A stretch of 64,000 nt of DNA, from assembly GCF_014041915.1 (NCBI RefSeq), contig NZ_CP059472.1, positions 1,612,001-1,676,000 on the forward strand. The letters are read 5' to 3'. The notes under the pieces are model-generated. The model was not told the DNA's origin. It did no database searches and worked only from the letters and a program-made list of their open reading frames with translations. Source of the DNA: Marnyiella aurantia (GTDB taxonomy: Bacteria; Bacteroidota; Bacteroidia; Flavobacteriales; Weeksellaceae). The translations under genes and the position numbers were made by a program. The first letter of the stretch is position 1. Each line of letters opens with the position of its first letter. Below, piece after piece: positions 32,806 through 41,225 of the stretch.

Positions 32806-35277
32806 TTATTTCTTCCTGGCCGGTGCAGTTTGAATTTTCTGCTGAGCTTCAGTACTCATTATTACTTCATTCCCCATCTCCTGTTCCATCTGCCTTTGCT
32901 CTAAAAGGCGGTTCTTTTTTTCTTCCTCTCGGGCCGCGGCCTCAGCCTTTGGCGTCGTCTGCGGACTGTTACCGGTTTTGAGTACATTTCCTTTTTCATC
33001 TGTCATCTGCACTTTCAGGTCGCTTTTTAGCCAGTTCAGCATTTCTTTAGCCTTTTGCCCTTCGGGCGTATTCTCGTAATTAAGGGCTATCTGTTCCAGC
33101 TGGAGGATCATTACCTCCTTACCGCTTGTTTTACCGGCAATAAAGGCATTAAGCAGCGCAAATTTCGGCACAAGAGCATCTTTTGGAAATCTGGCCAGCG
33201 ATTCATCTACCATTTGTCGGCTGGCATCAAACTGTTCACCCTGATAAAGCGCAAAGGATGTCTGGTAGGCATTCTCGGCATCCGGATTGGATTTCAGGAA
33301 GTTGCTGTTACGTGGGTTGCGTGCAAACTCTGCATAGGAAGTGTACGGATAATCGGTGAGCAGGATTTGCTTTGCACGTTCAGAGGCGGCAGGAGTATTC
33401 TCATAATTCATGGAGAATATCTCGTACAGTGCCTGCAGCATTATTTTTTCCTCAGGTTTGTTATCAACAAGATCATATAAGGTTTTTGTGGCCAACGGAG
33501 TATTGGAAAAGTAATCATCATACATAATCCCCATTCCTAAAGAAGCGGTGTCACGCGCATATTTCAGCTTGGTCAGGGATGCCTGGTCTCTTGGGATCTT
33601 TTCGATATAAAACGAAGGTTCAAAGCGGCGTGGATCTGCTACTGACGAAAGTCCCAGCGCTTCATTCTTTGCATCCTCCAGTGAAGACATTTTTGCAGAA
33701 TAGCGCCAGTTATCGGCCAGACTACGGCTTCCCCAAACATTCTTGAACTCAGATGATCCTTTGGATACAGCACCTGTATTGGCAAAATAAAAGCCTTTTC
33801 CGGCCGCCCCAAAATTCTCAAATGAACCGTTTGCGGAAGCAAAAACCGAGTTTGAAGAATAATCGCCCGTATCAAATCCTTTGGTCCGTTCTGCCCGTAT
33901 GCGCTCCCTTTCCATGGCATCTTCCCTGGCCTTCAGATCTTCAATATACTTGCTGAAATATGCATTACGATCCGCATCGTTCATCTTTGCCAGGGCCAGA
34001 AGACTATCATTTTTCCTTATCAGATAATAGTTGCGCGCCAGTTTTTTGATATTATTCGTCTGCTCCTGAAGTAATACTCTCGTTGGTTCATAGGTCATCG
34101 TAGTGACTGCAGAGTCGTAATAGGCACCGGCCGAAATATATTCATTGTCCGTAAGATAGCCCCGGCCAATCTCGTAGTAACTGAGGCCCCGGATCTGAGG
34201 ATCGGATACCTTTTCTGCCAGGGACTTACGGAAATAATCCTGAGCCTCAGCCTTCTTGCCGGCGTTGGCAGCCATTAACCCCAGCGCGTAATAAAATTCA
34301 TTTTTTCGGGAAGCATAAGTGCCTTTTTTACTGATTCCTTCCAGATACTTCCTGGCCCCGCTGTAATCATCTTTGCTGTTGTAGGTCTTTGCAATTTCAA
34401 TCTGTGATTTTACTTCAAATTCAAAATCATTTGCATATTTATAAGCTGACTCAAAACTTTCGCGTGCCAGTGCAGGTTTGCCCTGCTCTGCCAACACCTG
34501 GCCACGCAGGTAGGTAATCCTGCTTTTCAATTTTCTGTTGTTGTTCACTTCAAACGCGCTGGAAAGTTCAGCTATTGCAGCATCTTTTTTGCCTGCTTCC
34601 AGAAGAGATTCTGAGTAATAAATGCTCAAAAGCTTGCGGTATTCTTTTTTAAGATCTGAATTCTTTAGGTTGGCAAATATCTCATGTGCTTTAAAATGAT
34701 CATCCATCTTTGCATACGCAACTCCCTGGTAGATTTTGGCCAATGGTAACCGTTTGTCCTCTCTCATTTTTAGCATCAGAGTGCTGAGTGCGTCCAGTGC
34801 CTGGAGATTTTTGCCCATGTATATCCGTGCCTGAGCAAGTGTGATATATGCATCAAAGATTTTGTCGTTTTTCTCCTGCCCGTCACGGATGACGGAGTAT
34901 TTGTCAATTGTTTTAAGTGCTTTTGCCTCAGCAATTTCCAGTATTGAAGCACCTTTGTTTTCACCTGTCGACTGAGCAGGAGCCGAAGATCCGGGTTTAC
35001 GCCCGGCGCTGGATTCTGCAAAAGCGGTTGATTGCCCGATGTCGCTGCCCACAGGTTGTTCCTCATACGTCAGAATATTGATATATGGTGCGTAGAAATT
35101 ATCTTTATGTGCGTTGCTGCGTCCGGTAAATTCTGTATCTAATGCATCCTTAGCATTAAAAAGAGTATTGTATTCTGTCTTAAACCCAATAAGGAAGCGG
35201 GAGCGCTTTTCAGGTTTCTTTGCAGCACAGGCCAAAAGTACTGAGGCCAGAAATATATAGAGAATTGTTTTTTTCAT
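32806..35277 (-). CDS. sprE: SprE/PorW-like type IX secretion lipoprotein
   Basis: 823 residues. A lipobox (LASVLLAC, Cys 17) and a TPR-rich body mark it as a lipoprotein. The region after the signal, KTEYNTLFNAKDALD with DNFYAPYINILTYEE, follows the pattern in SprE/PorW. In that system the protein links the PorP/PorK-type ring complex of the type IX secretion system and, in gliders, motility. Many TPR-like helical pairs (about 120-480) and a low-complexity C-terminus with TPEGQKAKEMLNWLK follow. No other T9SS gene is in this window, which is usual for sprE. Gliding itself cannot be inferred. Confidence 0.78.
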   Translation of the reverse strand: MKKTILYIFLASVLLACAAKKPEKRSRFLIGFKTEYNTLFNAKDALDTEFTGRSNAHKDNFYAPYINILTYEEQPVGSDIGQSTAFAESSAGRKPGSSAPAQSTGENKGASILEIAEAKALKTIDKYSVIRDGQEKNDKIFDAYITLAQARIYMGKNLQALDALSTLMLKMREDKRLPLAKIYQGVAYAKMDDHFKAHEIFANLKNSDLKKEYRKLLSIYYSESLLEAGKKDAAIAELSSAFEVNNNRKLKSRITYLRGQVLAEQGKPALARESFESAYKYANDFEFEVKSQIEIAKTYNSKDDYSGARKYLEGISKKGTYASRKNEFYYALGLMAANAGKKAEAQDYFRKSLAEKVSDPQIRGLSYYEIGRGYLTDNEYISAGAYYDSAVTTMTYEPTRVLLQEQTNNIKKLARNYYLIRKNDSLLALAKMNDADRNAYFSKYIEDLKAREDAMERERIRAERTKGFDTGDYSSNSVFASANGSFENFGAAGKGFYFANTGAVSKGSSEFKNVWGSRSLADNWRYSAKMSSLEDAKNEALGLSSVADPRRFEPSFYIEKIPRDQASLTKLKYARDTASLGMGIMYDDYFSNTPLATKTLYDLVDNKPEEKIMLQALYEIFSMNYENTPAASERAKQILLTDYPYTSYAEFARNPRNSNFLKSNPDAENAYQTSFALYQGEQFDASRQMVDESLARFPKDALVPKFALLNAFIAGKTSGKEVMILQLEQIALNYENTPEGQKAKEMLNWLKSDLKVQMTDEKGNVLKTGNSPQTTPKAEAAAREEEKKNRLLEQRQMEQEMGNEVIMSTEAQQKIQTAPARKK

Positions 35278-35352
35278 TGCAGTATTATAACTTGATAACG
35301 TGCCTTTTATTGTTGGAAGTCTACGCCGTACGTCTGTAAAATTAGCGAATAT

Positions 35353-35934
35353 TTATTTTCCGTGATTCACCTCCAGGATTTCCTGAAGAATTCTGTATAG
35401 CAGGTGCGTAGGAAGCCCCATTATAGTATAAAAACTGCCTTCTATCTTATTTATTTTCGCCATTCCCAACCACTCCTGGATGCCATAGCTTCCCGCTTTG
35501 TCCATGGGCTGGCAGCGGTCAACATATGCTGCAGCTTCTTGTCCCTCAATGGTGTCAAAATATACATTTGCCACATCAACCTCAGTGGTAGTGTACTTTG
35601 CGCTGCGTACCGTAATAGCTGTGTATACCCGATGCATTTTTCCGGACAGACTTCTCAGCATTGCAATTCCCTCCTCCCTTTTTTGCGGTTTCCCCAGAAC
35701 CTGACCGTCCAGTACCACTACAGTGTCGGCAGTAATGAGGATCTCATCTTCGCCGATTGTTTGGAAGCTGTTTGCCTTCAGTTCAGACAGGTAACCCGCG
35801 ACCTGATCAGCAGGTAAATCATCAGGATAGAACTCGTCACAGTCCGGAACTACAACTTCAAAATCATAGCCTAGGTGTGTCATCAATTCCTTCCTGCGAG
35901 CGGAACCGGAGGCCAGCAGTATTTTTTTCTTCAT
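35353..35934 (-). CDS. maf: Maf-like nucleoside triphosphate pyrophosphatase
   Basis: 193 residues. Maf enzymes hydrolyse non-canonical or modified nucleotides (for example dTTP/UTP or pseudo-UTP) to monophosphates. It shows LLASGSARRKELMTHLGY at the N-terminus, then ITADTVVVLDGQVLGKP, the catalytic-site motif of the family. The end KIEGSFYTIMGLP is also typical. It lies 3 bp before the KdsC-like gene in transcription order and 75 bp upstream of sprE. Confidence 0.93.
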   Translation of the reverse strand: MKKKILLASGSARRKELMTHLGYDFEVVVPDCDEFYPDDLPADQVAGYLSELKANSFQTIGEDEILITADTVVVLDGQVLGKPQKREEGIAMLRSLSGKMHRVYTAITVRSAKYTTTEVDVANVYFDTIEGQEAAAYVDRCQPMDKAGSYGIQEWLGMAKINKIEGSFYTIMGLPTHLLYRILQEILEVNHGK

Positions 35935-35937
35935 ATA

Positions 35938-36456
35938 TCAAACACTTTTTGTATTATCCTCGGTCCACTTACCCTGCACCTTCATCACCTGTTCTATCAC
36001 GTCGCGTACTGCGCCCTTCCCGCCTTCTACAGGAGAAATATAATGAGAGACATCTTTTACCTCCGGAACTGCATTTTTAGGACAGGCTGCAATTTTGGCC
36101 ACTTCCATTATCCTGATGTCAGGAATATCGTCACCCATCATCAGGATTTCATCATCACTAAGTCCATATTTAGCTTTGAAATGCTCATAATCTAATGACT
36201 TATCAGGCGATTTTGGATAGTAATCCTGAATTCCAAGGTAATGAATACGGTGCTTTACATCAGGATCGTTCCCTCCCGTAATAACACCAATGAGGTAATC
36301 TTCCTTTATGGCTTTTACCACAGCATATCCGTCCAGCACACTCATTACGCGGCACATATGGCCTCCGGGCATCAGGTAGACACCGCCGTCGGTAAAGACG
36401 CCGTCTACATCAAATACAAAAGCCTTTATATATTTCAGGTTTTCTTTATAACTCAT
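35938..36456 (-). CDS. kdsC: KdsC-like HAD phosphatase
   Basis: 172 residues, C0-type HAD without a cap domain. The nucleophile motif is FDVDGVFTDGG, with ITGGND, and MGDDIPDIRIM as the acidic motif. The family removes phosphate from 3-deoxy-D-manno-octulosonate 8-phosphate on the route to the LPS inner core, although KdsC-like proteins act on other substrates too. The genes for KdsA and KdsB are not here. It overlaps the start of the DUF2520 gene's 3' end by 11 bp. Confidence 0.85.
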   Translation of the reverse strand: MSYKENLKYIKAFVFDVDGVFTDGGVYLMPGGHMCRVMSVLDGYAVVKAIKEDYLIGVITGGNDPDVKHRIHYLGIQDYYPKSPDKSLDYEHFKAKYGLSDDEILMMGDDIPDIRIMEVAKIAACPKNAVPEVKDVSHYISPVEGGKGAVRDVIEQVMKVQGKWTEDNTKSV

Positions 36457-37195
36457 ACATTTCTTTAATTGACTGATTCATCATTTTGTACAGTTCCAGC
36501 GTAGTGCCATCCAGAAGTTCCTCATGCAGTTTCAGAATGCGGCGGTCATCGCGCACTGCCGGCCCGGTTTGTGCTTCCCTTGGTTCCATAAAGGATATTT
36601 TTTCCACAGTTTCTTCAATCAGAGGCTTGAAATAGTGGAACGGAATATTCTGTCTGTCTGAAATTTCCTTTGCGCGGCTGAAAAGATGATTCACGAAATT
36701 ACAGGCAAACACTGCTGTCAGATGTACATACTTCCTTTTCTCATAAGTGCTCTCCATCACGTTTACTGAGATTTTACCTGCCAGCTCGATGAGCATATCA
36801 GCATCTCCAGGATAATCTGCCTCTATGAAAAAAGGAATTGAAGAAAAGTCAGGTCGCTTCGCCTTACTGAAAGTCTGGAGAGGATAAAAGCAGGCTTTAC
36901 GGTAATTGCCGCGTAAAACATCCACAGGAAGTGAGCCCGATGTGTGTGCTACCAGACAATCCTGCCTTCGGATAGTCCCGGATACCTCTGCTACTGCATG
37001 ATCACTTACTGCGATCAGATATAAATCAGCATCAGACAGTTCAGTGGTGGAGACGGGTATTTTAAATTTACTGTTTATCTCTGTCAGTGCGCCTTCATTT
37101 CTTCCGAATACCTGATGTACCGGAATCCGGCTGTCTGCAAACATACCTGCCAGATGATACGCTACATTGCCCGAACCTATGATTACAATGTTCAT
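36446..37195 (-). CDS. DUF2520 Rossmann-fold protein
   Basis: 249 residues. An N-terminal NAD(P)-binding domain is recognisable (IVIIGSGNVAYHLAGMF), followed by the helical DUF2520 domain with YVHLTAVFACNFVNHLF and the serine-rich stretch AHTSGSLPVDVL. It belongs to the pyrroline-5-carboxylate/6-phosphogluconate-dehydrogenase-like superfamily; the substrate is unknown. It is the first gene of the leftward run towards maf and overlaps the KdsC-like gene by 11 bp. Confidence 0.88.
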   Translation of the reverse strand: MNIVIIGSGNVAYHLAGMFADSRIPVHQVFGRNEGALTEINSKFKIPVSTTELSDADLYLIAVSDHAVAEVSGTIRRQDCLVAHTSGSLPVDVLRGNYRKACFYPLQTFSKAKRPDFSSIPFFIEADYPGDADMLIELAGKISVNVMESTYEKRKYVHLTAVFACNFVNHLFSRAKEISDRQNIPFHYFKPLIEETVEKISFMEPREAQTGPAVRDDRRILKLHEELLDGTTLELYKMMNQSIKEMYEL

Positions 37196-37232
37196 TTAAC
37201 AAATATAAGCCTTTAGGCGTTTGGACTAAAAA

Positions 37233-37265
37233 TTGACACATTAATTTAACTTTTAATTATATTTA
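37233..37265 (+). promoter_or_regulatory. Promoter of the sigma factor gene
   Basis: TTG (37233-37235) and TATATTTA (37258-37265) are 22 bp apart. The -7 element has one mismatch to TAnnTTTG. The region lies 23 bp before the start codon. Confidence 0.45.
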
Positions 37266-37288
37266 CCATCCAAACCACGAAGCACCCA

Positions 37289-37840
37289 ATGAAGCCTATA
37301 GACGCAGAAATAATTGCGATGATGAAGGAGGAACGAAGCCAGGAAAAAGGTCTTCGTAAATTGATGGATACTTATCAGAGCAGGCTGTATTGGCATATAC
37401 GGCGAATGATTGTAGACCATGATTTGGCTCAGGATGTGCTTCAGGATACATTCATAAAGGTCTATCAGAACTTCCATCAGTTTAAGCAGGACAGCCAATT
37501 GTACACATGGCTGTACCGGATAGCAACCAATGAGGCGCTGCAGCAGCTGAACAGGATGAAGAAGATGCAGAAGTCCGACGAGGACCCGGATTATCATCTG
37601 ATGAACCTTGTAGCCGATAACGCAGGCGCTGGTGGAGACGAGATACAGTTGCTGCTTCAAAAAGCGATACATACGTTGCCGGAAAAGCAGAAACTGGTAT
37701 TTATGATGAGGTATTATGATGATTTGCCCTACGAAGAGATCTCACAGATTGTAGATATGTCTGTAGGAACATTAAAGACCAATTATCATTATGCCAAACA
37801 AAAGATTGAAGAATATATAAAAGCAAATTACGAATCGTAA
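37289..37840 (+). CDS. ECF-type RNA polymerase sigma factor
   Basis: 183 residues. Region 2 runs from about residue 25 with DLAQDVLQDTFIKVYQNFHQF and TWLYRIATNEAL. Region 4 starts at about 125 with LPEKQKLVFMMRYYDDLPYEEISQIVDMSVGTLKTNY, the helix-turn-helix that reads the -35 region. Region 3 is absent, as in sigma-70 group 4 (ECF). It is followed 11 bp on by a membrane anchor protein, likely its anti-sigma factor. Regulon and signal are unknown. Confidence 0.93.
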   Translation: MKPIDAEIIAMMKEERSQEKGLRKLMDTYQSRLYWHIRRMIVDHDLAQDVLQDTFIKVYQNFHQFKQDSQLYTWLYRIATNEALQQLNRMKKMQKSDEDPDYHLMNLVADNAGAGGDEIQLLLQKAIHTLPEKQKLVFMMRYYDDLPYEEISQIVDMSVGTLKTNYHYAKQKIEEYIKANYES

Positions 37841-37851
37841 TTTAACCACAG

Positions 37852-38406
37852 ATGAAAAATTTAGATATAGAAAAACTGGAACGTAAGAATATTTACACAG
37901 CACCACCGGACTTTTTCAGCGAGGTGCAGGATAGTGTTCTGAAATCTTTACGGGAATCCAAGGAGAATGTTCCCACACCAACTATTGGGAGATCCCGGAG
38001 TAAGGGCTGGTATGTTGCCGCAGCAGCCCTGGCTTTAATCGCAGGTGGCACGTTTGTATATAATGCTGGATCGGGTACTGAAAATACTTTAGCGCAGAAG
38101 TCCGTTTCTCAGGATGCAGCGATAACCCCAAGCACCACTATAGATTCCGAAGAAGTTCCGCAGCCTTCTGCTGCATCAGAAAATTACGCAGTTCTTGCAA
38201 AAGATTTAACCTTGGCAGAAAATGAATATCAAAAAGAAAGACAACCCGAAAAGAACACTGTAAAACCATCGGGGAAAATGGTAATGGCAACGTCGCCGAG
38301 AGCAGACGTGAAAATGGATATGATTTTGGACGAGTTCAGTGCGGAAGATATTGCGGCACTATCCATGAACGCAGAACAGGATGTGTATCTCGATTTATAT
38401 AACTAA
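37852..38406 (+). CDS. Probable anti-sigma factor (membrane-anchored)
   Basis: 184 residues with no sequence match I can name. The first 45 residues are cytosolic and begin MKNLDIEKLERKN; a single membrane span follows (WYVAAAALALIAGGTFVYN). The rest is periplasmic and low in complexity (Glu, Pro, Ser), ending in SAEDIAALSMNAEQDVYLDLYN. The layout of short cytosolic domain, one span and periplasmic sensor region, directly after an ECF sigma gene, is the standard anti-sigma layout. The cytosolic part lacks the usual zinc-binding motif, so the assignment rests on context. Confidence 0.6.
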   Translation: MKNLDIEKLERKNIYTAPPDFFSEVQDSVLKSLRESKENVPTPTIGRSRSKGWYVAAAALALIAGGTFVYNAGSGTENTLAQKSVSQDAAITPSTTIDSEEVPQPSAASENYAVLAKDLTLAENEYQKERQPEKNTVKPSGKMVMATSPRADVKMDMILDEFSAEDIAALSMNAEQDVYLDLYN

Positions 38407-38423
38407 CATCTATCCGGGAAAAA

Positions 38424-39038
38424 ATGAAAAGAATTAATTTAGTCTTAAGCTTCCTGGCTTTGTTTTTCCTTAACTCGCTTCATGCGCAGGAAGAAAAGGA
38501 TTGGCGCAATATGAAGCCCGAGCAGCGGAAAGATCTTATAAGTAAAATGAAGCCTGAAGAAAAGCAGGAATTGCTGCAGCAGTTCAGAGAAAACATGATG
38601 ATGGAGGAACTGGATGTCCCGGCTGATAAGAAAGATGATTTCCGTACACTTTATAATGAGTATCAGGAAAGCCAGAAACAAATTAAGGAAAGGTTTAAAG
38701 CCAGCAGGAATTTCGAAGGTATGAATGACCGTGATGCTAAGCAGGAACTGGATAAAAGTTTTGAACTAGGCCAGCAGTTGATGAACAACCGCCGTAAATA
38801 TTCGGAAAAATTTCAGAAGATCCTGAAGCCGCAACAAATCCTTGAAATGTTCCAGAATGAAGGAATGATGCGCACAAAGATCCTGGAAAGAAAAAATGAT
38901 AACCAAAACCGGGCGACACCAAGGGGTGAGTCGGCCAGACCACAACAGCGCGGCCGTACTTTGCATCAGACTCCAGGTAGTGCACCAGGTAGAAACAATA
39001 ACAATAACGGGTTCAGAACCCAGAGCAGACGACCATAA
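38424..39038 (+). CDS. Spy/CpxP-like periplasmic protein
   Basis: 204 residues with a signal peptide (MKRINLVLSFLALFFLNSLHAQ). The mature protein is highly helical and charged, with repeats of the type MKPEQRKDLISKMKPEEKQELLQQF and the C-terminal element FQKILKPQQILEMFQ, which resembles the LTxxQ motif of Spy/CpxP-type chaperones. The last 50 residues are basic and rich in Asn, Gly, Arg and Gln. It follows the anti-sigma gene by 17 bp, so it could be the periplasmic sensor or a chaperone whose state feeds back on the sigma switch. A real link is inference. Confidence 0.7.
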   Translation: MKRINLVLSFLALFFLNSLHAQEEKDWRNMKPEQRKDLISKMKPEEKQELLQQFRENMMMEELDVPADKKDDFRTLYNEYQESQKQIKERFKASRNFEGMNDRDAKQELDKSFELGQQLMNNRRKYSEKFQKILKPQQILEMFQNEGMMRTKILERKNDNQNRATPRGESARPQQRGRTLHQTPGSAPGRNNNNNGFRTQSRRP

Positions 39039-39061
39039 TAGTTTATTTTTTTAATGTTTGG

Positions 39062-39097
39062 ACGACCTTTGCAATGTATTTTGTGAAGGTCGTTTTG
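39062..39097 (+). terminator. Terminator of the sigma operon
   Basis: ACGACCTT (39062-39069) pairs with AAGGTCGT (39086-39093), loop 16 nt, followed by TTTGTTTG. Confidence 0.7.
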
Positions 39098-39231
39098 TTT
39101 GAAGTTATATCATAAAAAAACAAAAGGCACTGGAAAATCAGGGAGTTACAATAGAAGTGCAATGATTATTGCGTAGAGGAATCGATTGACATACAAATAA
39201 TATTTCTGAAAAAAAATCATTCAAAATTCCC

Positions 39232-39239
39232 TATTTTTG
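39232..39239 (+). promoter_or_regulatory. -7 promoter element of lepA
   Basis: TATTTTTG matches TAnnTTTG and ends 19 bp before the lepA start. The 220-bp gap before it has no gene. Confidence 0.6.
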
Positions 39240-39258
39240 CAAATACTTACAATTTTAA

Positions 39259-41055
39259 ATGAAAAACATACGCAATTTTTGCATCATTGCCCATATAGAC
39301 CACGGTAAATCCACTTTGGCGGACAGGCTTCTGGAGTATACCAATACCGTAACCCAAAGAGAACTTCAGTCCCAAACTCTGGATGATATGGACTTGGAAA
39401 AGGAGCGGGGAATTACGATCAAATCCCACGCAATCCAGATGGATTATGAACTTAACGGTGAAAAATATGTGCTGAATCTCATCGATACTCCTGGCCACGT
39501 AGACTTTTCATACGAGGTGTCCCGCTCCATAGCTGCCTGCGAAGGTGCTCTGCTTATCGTAGATGCTGCGCAAAGTGTTCAGGCACAGACTATAAGCAAT
39601 CTTTATCTGGCTCTTGAAAATGACCTGACCATTATCCCGATCCTTAATAAAATTGATTTACCGTCCGCTAATCCGGAAGAAGTAACGGACGAGATTATGG
39701 AACTTATCGGTTGTGAGTACGAGGATGTTTTACGTGTATCCGGAAAAACCGGTGAGGGTGTCCGCGAGTTACTGGAACAAATTGTGAAGAGGGTTCCGGC
39801 GCCGGTAGGCGACGAGAACGCACCGCTTCAGGCACTTGTATTCGACTCTGTATACAATCCTTTCCGTGGTATCGAAGCCTATTTTAAAGTGGTGAACGGC
39901 AGCATCAAAAAAGGTCAGCGCATCAAATTTATGGCTACCGGCAAGATGTACGAGGCTGACGAGGTGGGGACACTTAAACTGAAACAGGCTCCAAAAACCG
40001 AAATTAAGACCGGTGACGTTGGCTATATTATTTCCGGAATCAAAGATGCCCGCGAAGTGAAAGTTGGTGATACCATCACCTCCTTCGAAAATGGTGCGGA
40101 AGCAGCAATCGAAGGTTTTGAAGAAGTAAAGCCAATGGTTTTTGCCGGAATCTATCCTATTGAAGCCGAGGATTTTGAGGAACTAAGATTCTCGCTTGAA
40201 AAGTTAAGACTTAATGATGCTTCATTGGTTTTCGAACCCGAAAGCTCCGCGGCACTTGGCTTCGGATTCCGTTGCGGATTCCTGGGCATGCTGCACATGG
40301 AAATCGTACAGGAAAGACTGGACCGCGAGTTCAATATGGACGTTATTACCACGGTGCCCAACGTTTCTTACCACGGCTATACCAAAAAGGATCCGGAAAA
40401 GATGATTCTCATCAATAACCCGTCCGAAATGATGGACCCAATGACTATGGACAGGGTAGAGGAGCCCTTCATCAAGGCTTCCATCATTACAAAGTCAGAC
40501 TTTGTAGGTGCGGTAATGACTCTGTGTATAGAAAAACGCGGCGAAATCGTAAACCAAAGCTACCTTACTGCCGATCGTGTAGAACTTATCTTCAATATGC
40601 CTCTGGCAGAAGTTGTTTTCGATTTCTACGACAGACTGAAATCAATTTCAAAAGGATATGCTTCCTTTGACTATCACCCCATCGGTTTCCGTGCCTCCAA
40701 GCTGGTGAAAATGGATATCCTGATCAACGGTGATATGGTAGATGCACTTTCGTCTCTGATTCACGACAGTAACGCTTATTACATCGGTAAAAGGATGTGT
40801 GAGAAGCTGCGCGAACTGATCCCGAGACAGCAGTTTGATATTGCCGTACAGGCTGCGCTGGGTGCCAAAGTGATTGCCAGGGAAACGATCAAGGCATTAA
40901 GAAAAGACGTTACCGCGAAATGTTATGGTGGCGATATCTCCCGTAAGCGTAAACTTCTTGAAAAACAGAAAGAAGGTAAGAAAAAGATGAAGCAGATCGG
41001 TAGGGTAGAGGTTCCTCAATCCGCATTTATGGCGGTACTGAAGCTGAATGATTAA
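39259..41055 (+). CDS. lepA: Elongation factor 4
   Basis: 598-residue translational GTPase that back-translocates or reorganises stalled ribosomes and acts in 30S biogenesis. GTPase motifs: G1 [11 protein letters not shown]2/G3 with ERGITIKSH and DTPGHVDF, G4 NKIDLPS. Domain II and the LepA-specific C-terminal domain ([17 protein letters not shown] region near the end, QIGRVEVPQ) follow. Length and order are standard. Expressed from its own promoter and followed by a strong terminator. Confidence 0.97.
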   Translation: MKNIRNFCIIAHIDHGKSTLADRLLEYTNTVTQRELQSQTLDDMDLEKERGITIKSHAIQMDYELNGEKYVLNLIDTPGHVDFSYEVSRSIAACEGALLIVDAAQSVQAQTISNLYLALENDLTIIPILNKIDLPSANPEEVTDEIMELIGCEYEDVLRVSGKTGEGVRELLEQIVKRVPAPVGDENAPLQALVFDSVYNPFRGIEAYFKVVNGSIKKGQRIKFMATGKMYEADEVGTLKLKQAPKTEIKTGDVGYIISGIKDAREVKVGDTITSFENGAEAAIEGFEEVKPMVFAGIYPIEAEDFEELRFSLEKLRLNDASLVFEPESSAALGFGFRCGFLGMLHMEIVQERLDREFNMDVITTVPNVSYHGYTKKDPEKMILINNPSEMMDPMTMDRVEEPFIKASIITKSDFVGAVMTLCIEKRGEIVNQSYLTADRVELIFNMPLAEVVFDFYDRLKSISKGYASFDYHPIGFRASKLVKMDILINGDMVDALSSLIHDSNAYYIGKRMCEKLRELIPRQQFDIAVQAALGAKVIARETIKALRKDVTAKCYGGDISRKRKLLEKQKEGKKKMKQIGRVEVPQSAFMAVLKLND

Positions 41056-41059
41056 TATT

Positions 41060-41166
41060 ATCTGGGCGCTTTTTCCGCCTTCCACTCCCGCTTTTTTTCC
41101 TTTGCAGGAAAAAAGAGCTCCGTTCCAGTCGGAGCGCGGGGGTCAGCTTCGTAAAAAGCGGAGTGT
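41060..41166. repeat. Structured intergenic element A
   Basis: About 107 bp of inverted repeats between the lepA stop and its terminator. Hairpin 1 is TTTTTTCC (41093-41100) with GGAAAAAA (41107-41114). Hairpin 2 is GCTCCG (41117-41122) with CGGAGC (41130-41135). An outer pair, CGCTTTTT (41067-41074) and AAAAAGCG (41153-41160), encloses both. The region is more GC-rich than its surroundings. It resembles an interspersed palindromic repeat but this window alone cannot prove repetition. Confidence 0.6.
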
Positions 41167-41175
41167 TAGCAAACG

Positions 41176-41209
41176 AAATTCCTGATCCTTTCAGGAATTT
41201 TTTATTTTT
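41176..41209 (+). terminator. Terminator of lepA
   Basis: AAATTCCTGA (41176-41185) pairs perfectly with 41191-41200, loop of five, followed by a run of T. The T run overlaps the -7 element of the next gene. Confidence 0.85.
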
Positions 41210-41210
41210 G
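41203..41210 (+). promoter_or_regulatory. -7 promoter element of the M14 peptidase gene
   Basis: TATTTTTG matches TAnnTTTG, 15 bp before the start codon. It is formed by the T tail of the lepA terminator, so terminator and promoter are nested. Confidence 0.5.
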
Positions 41211-41225
41211 TTTAAACATAATTGA

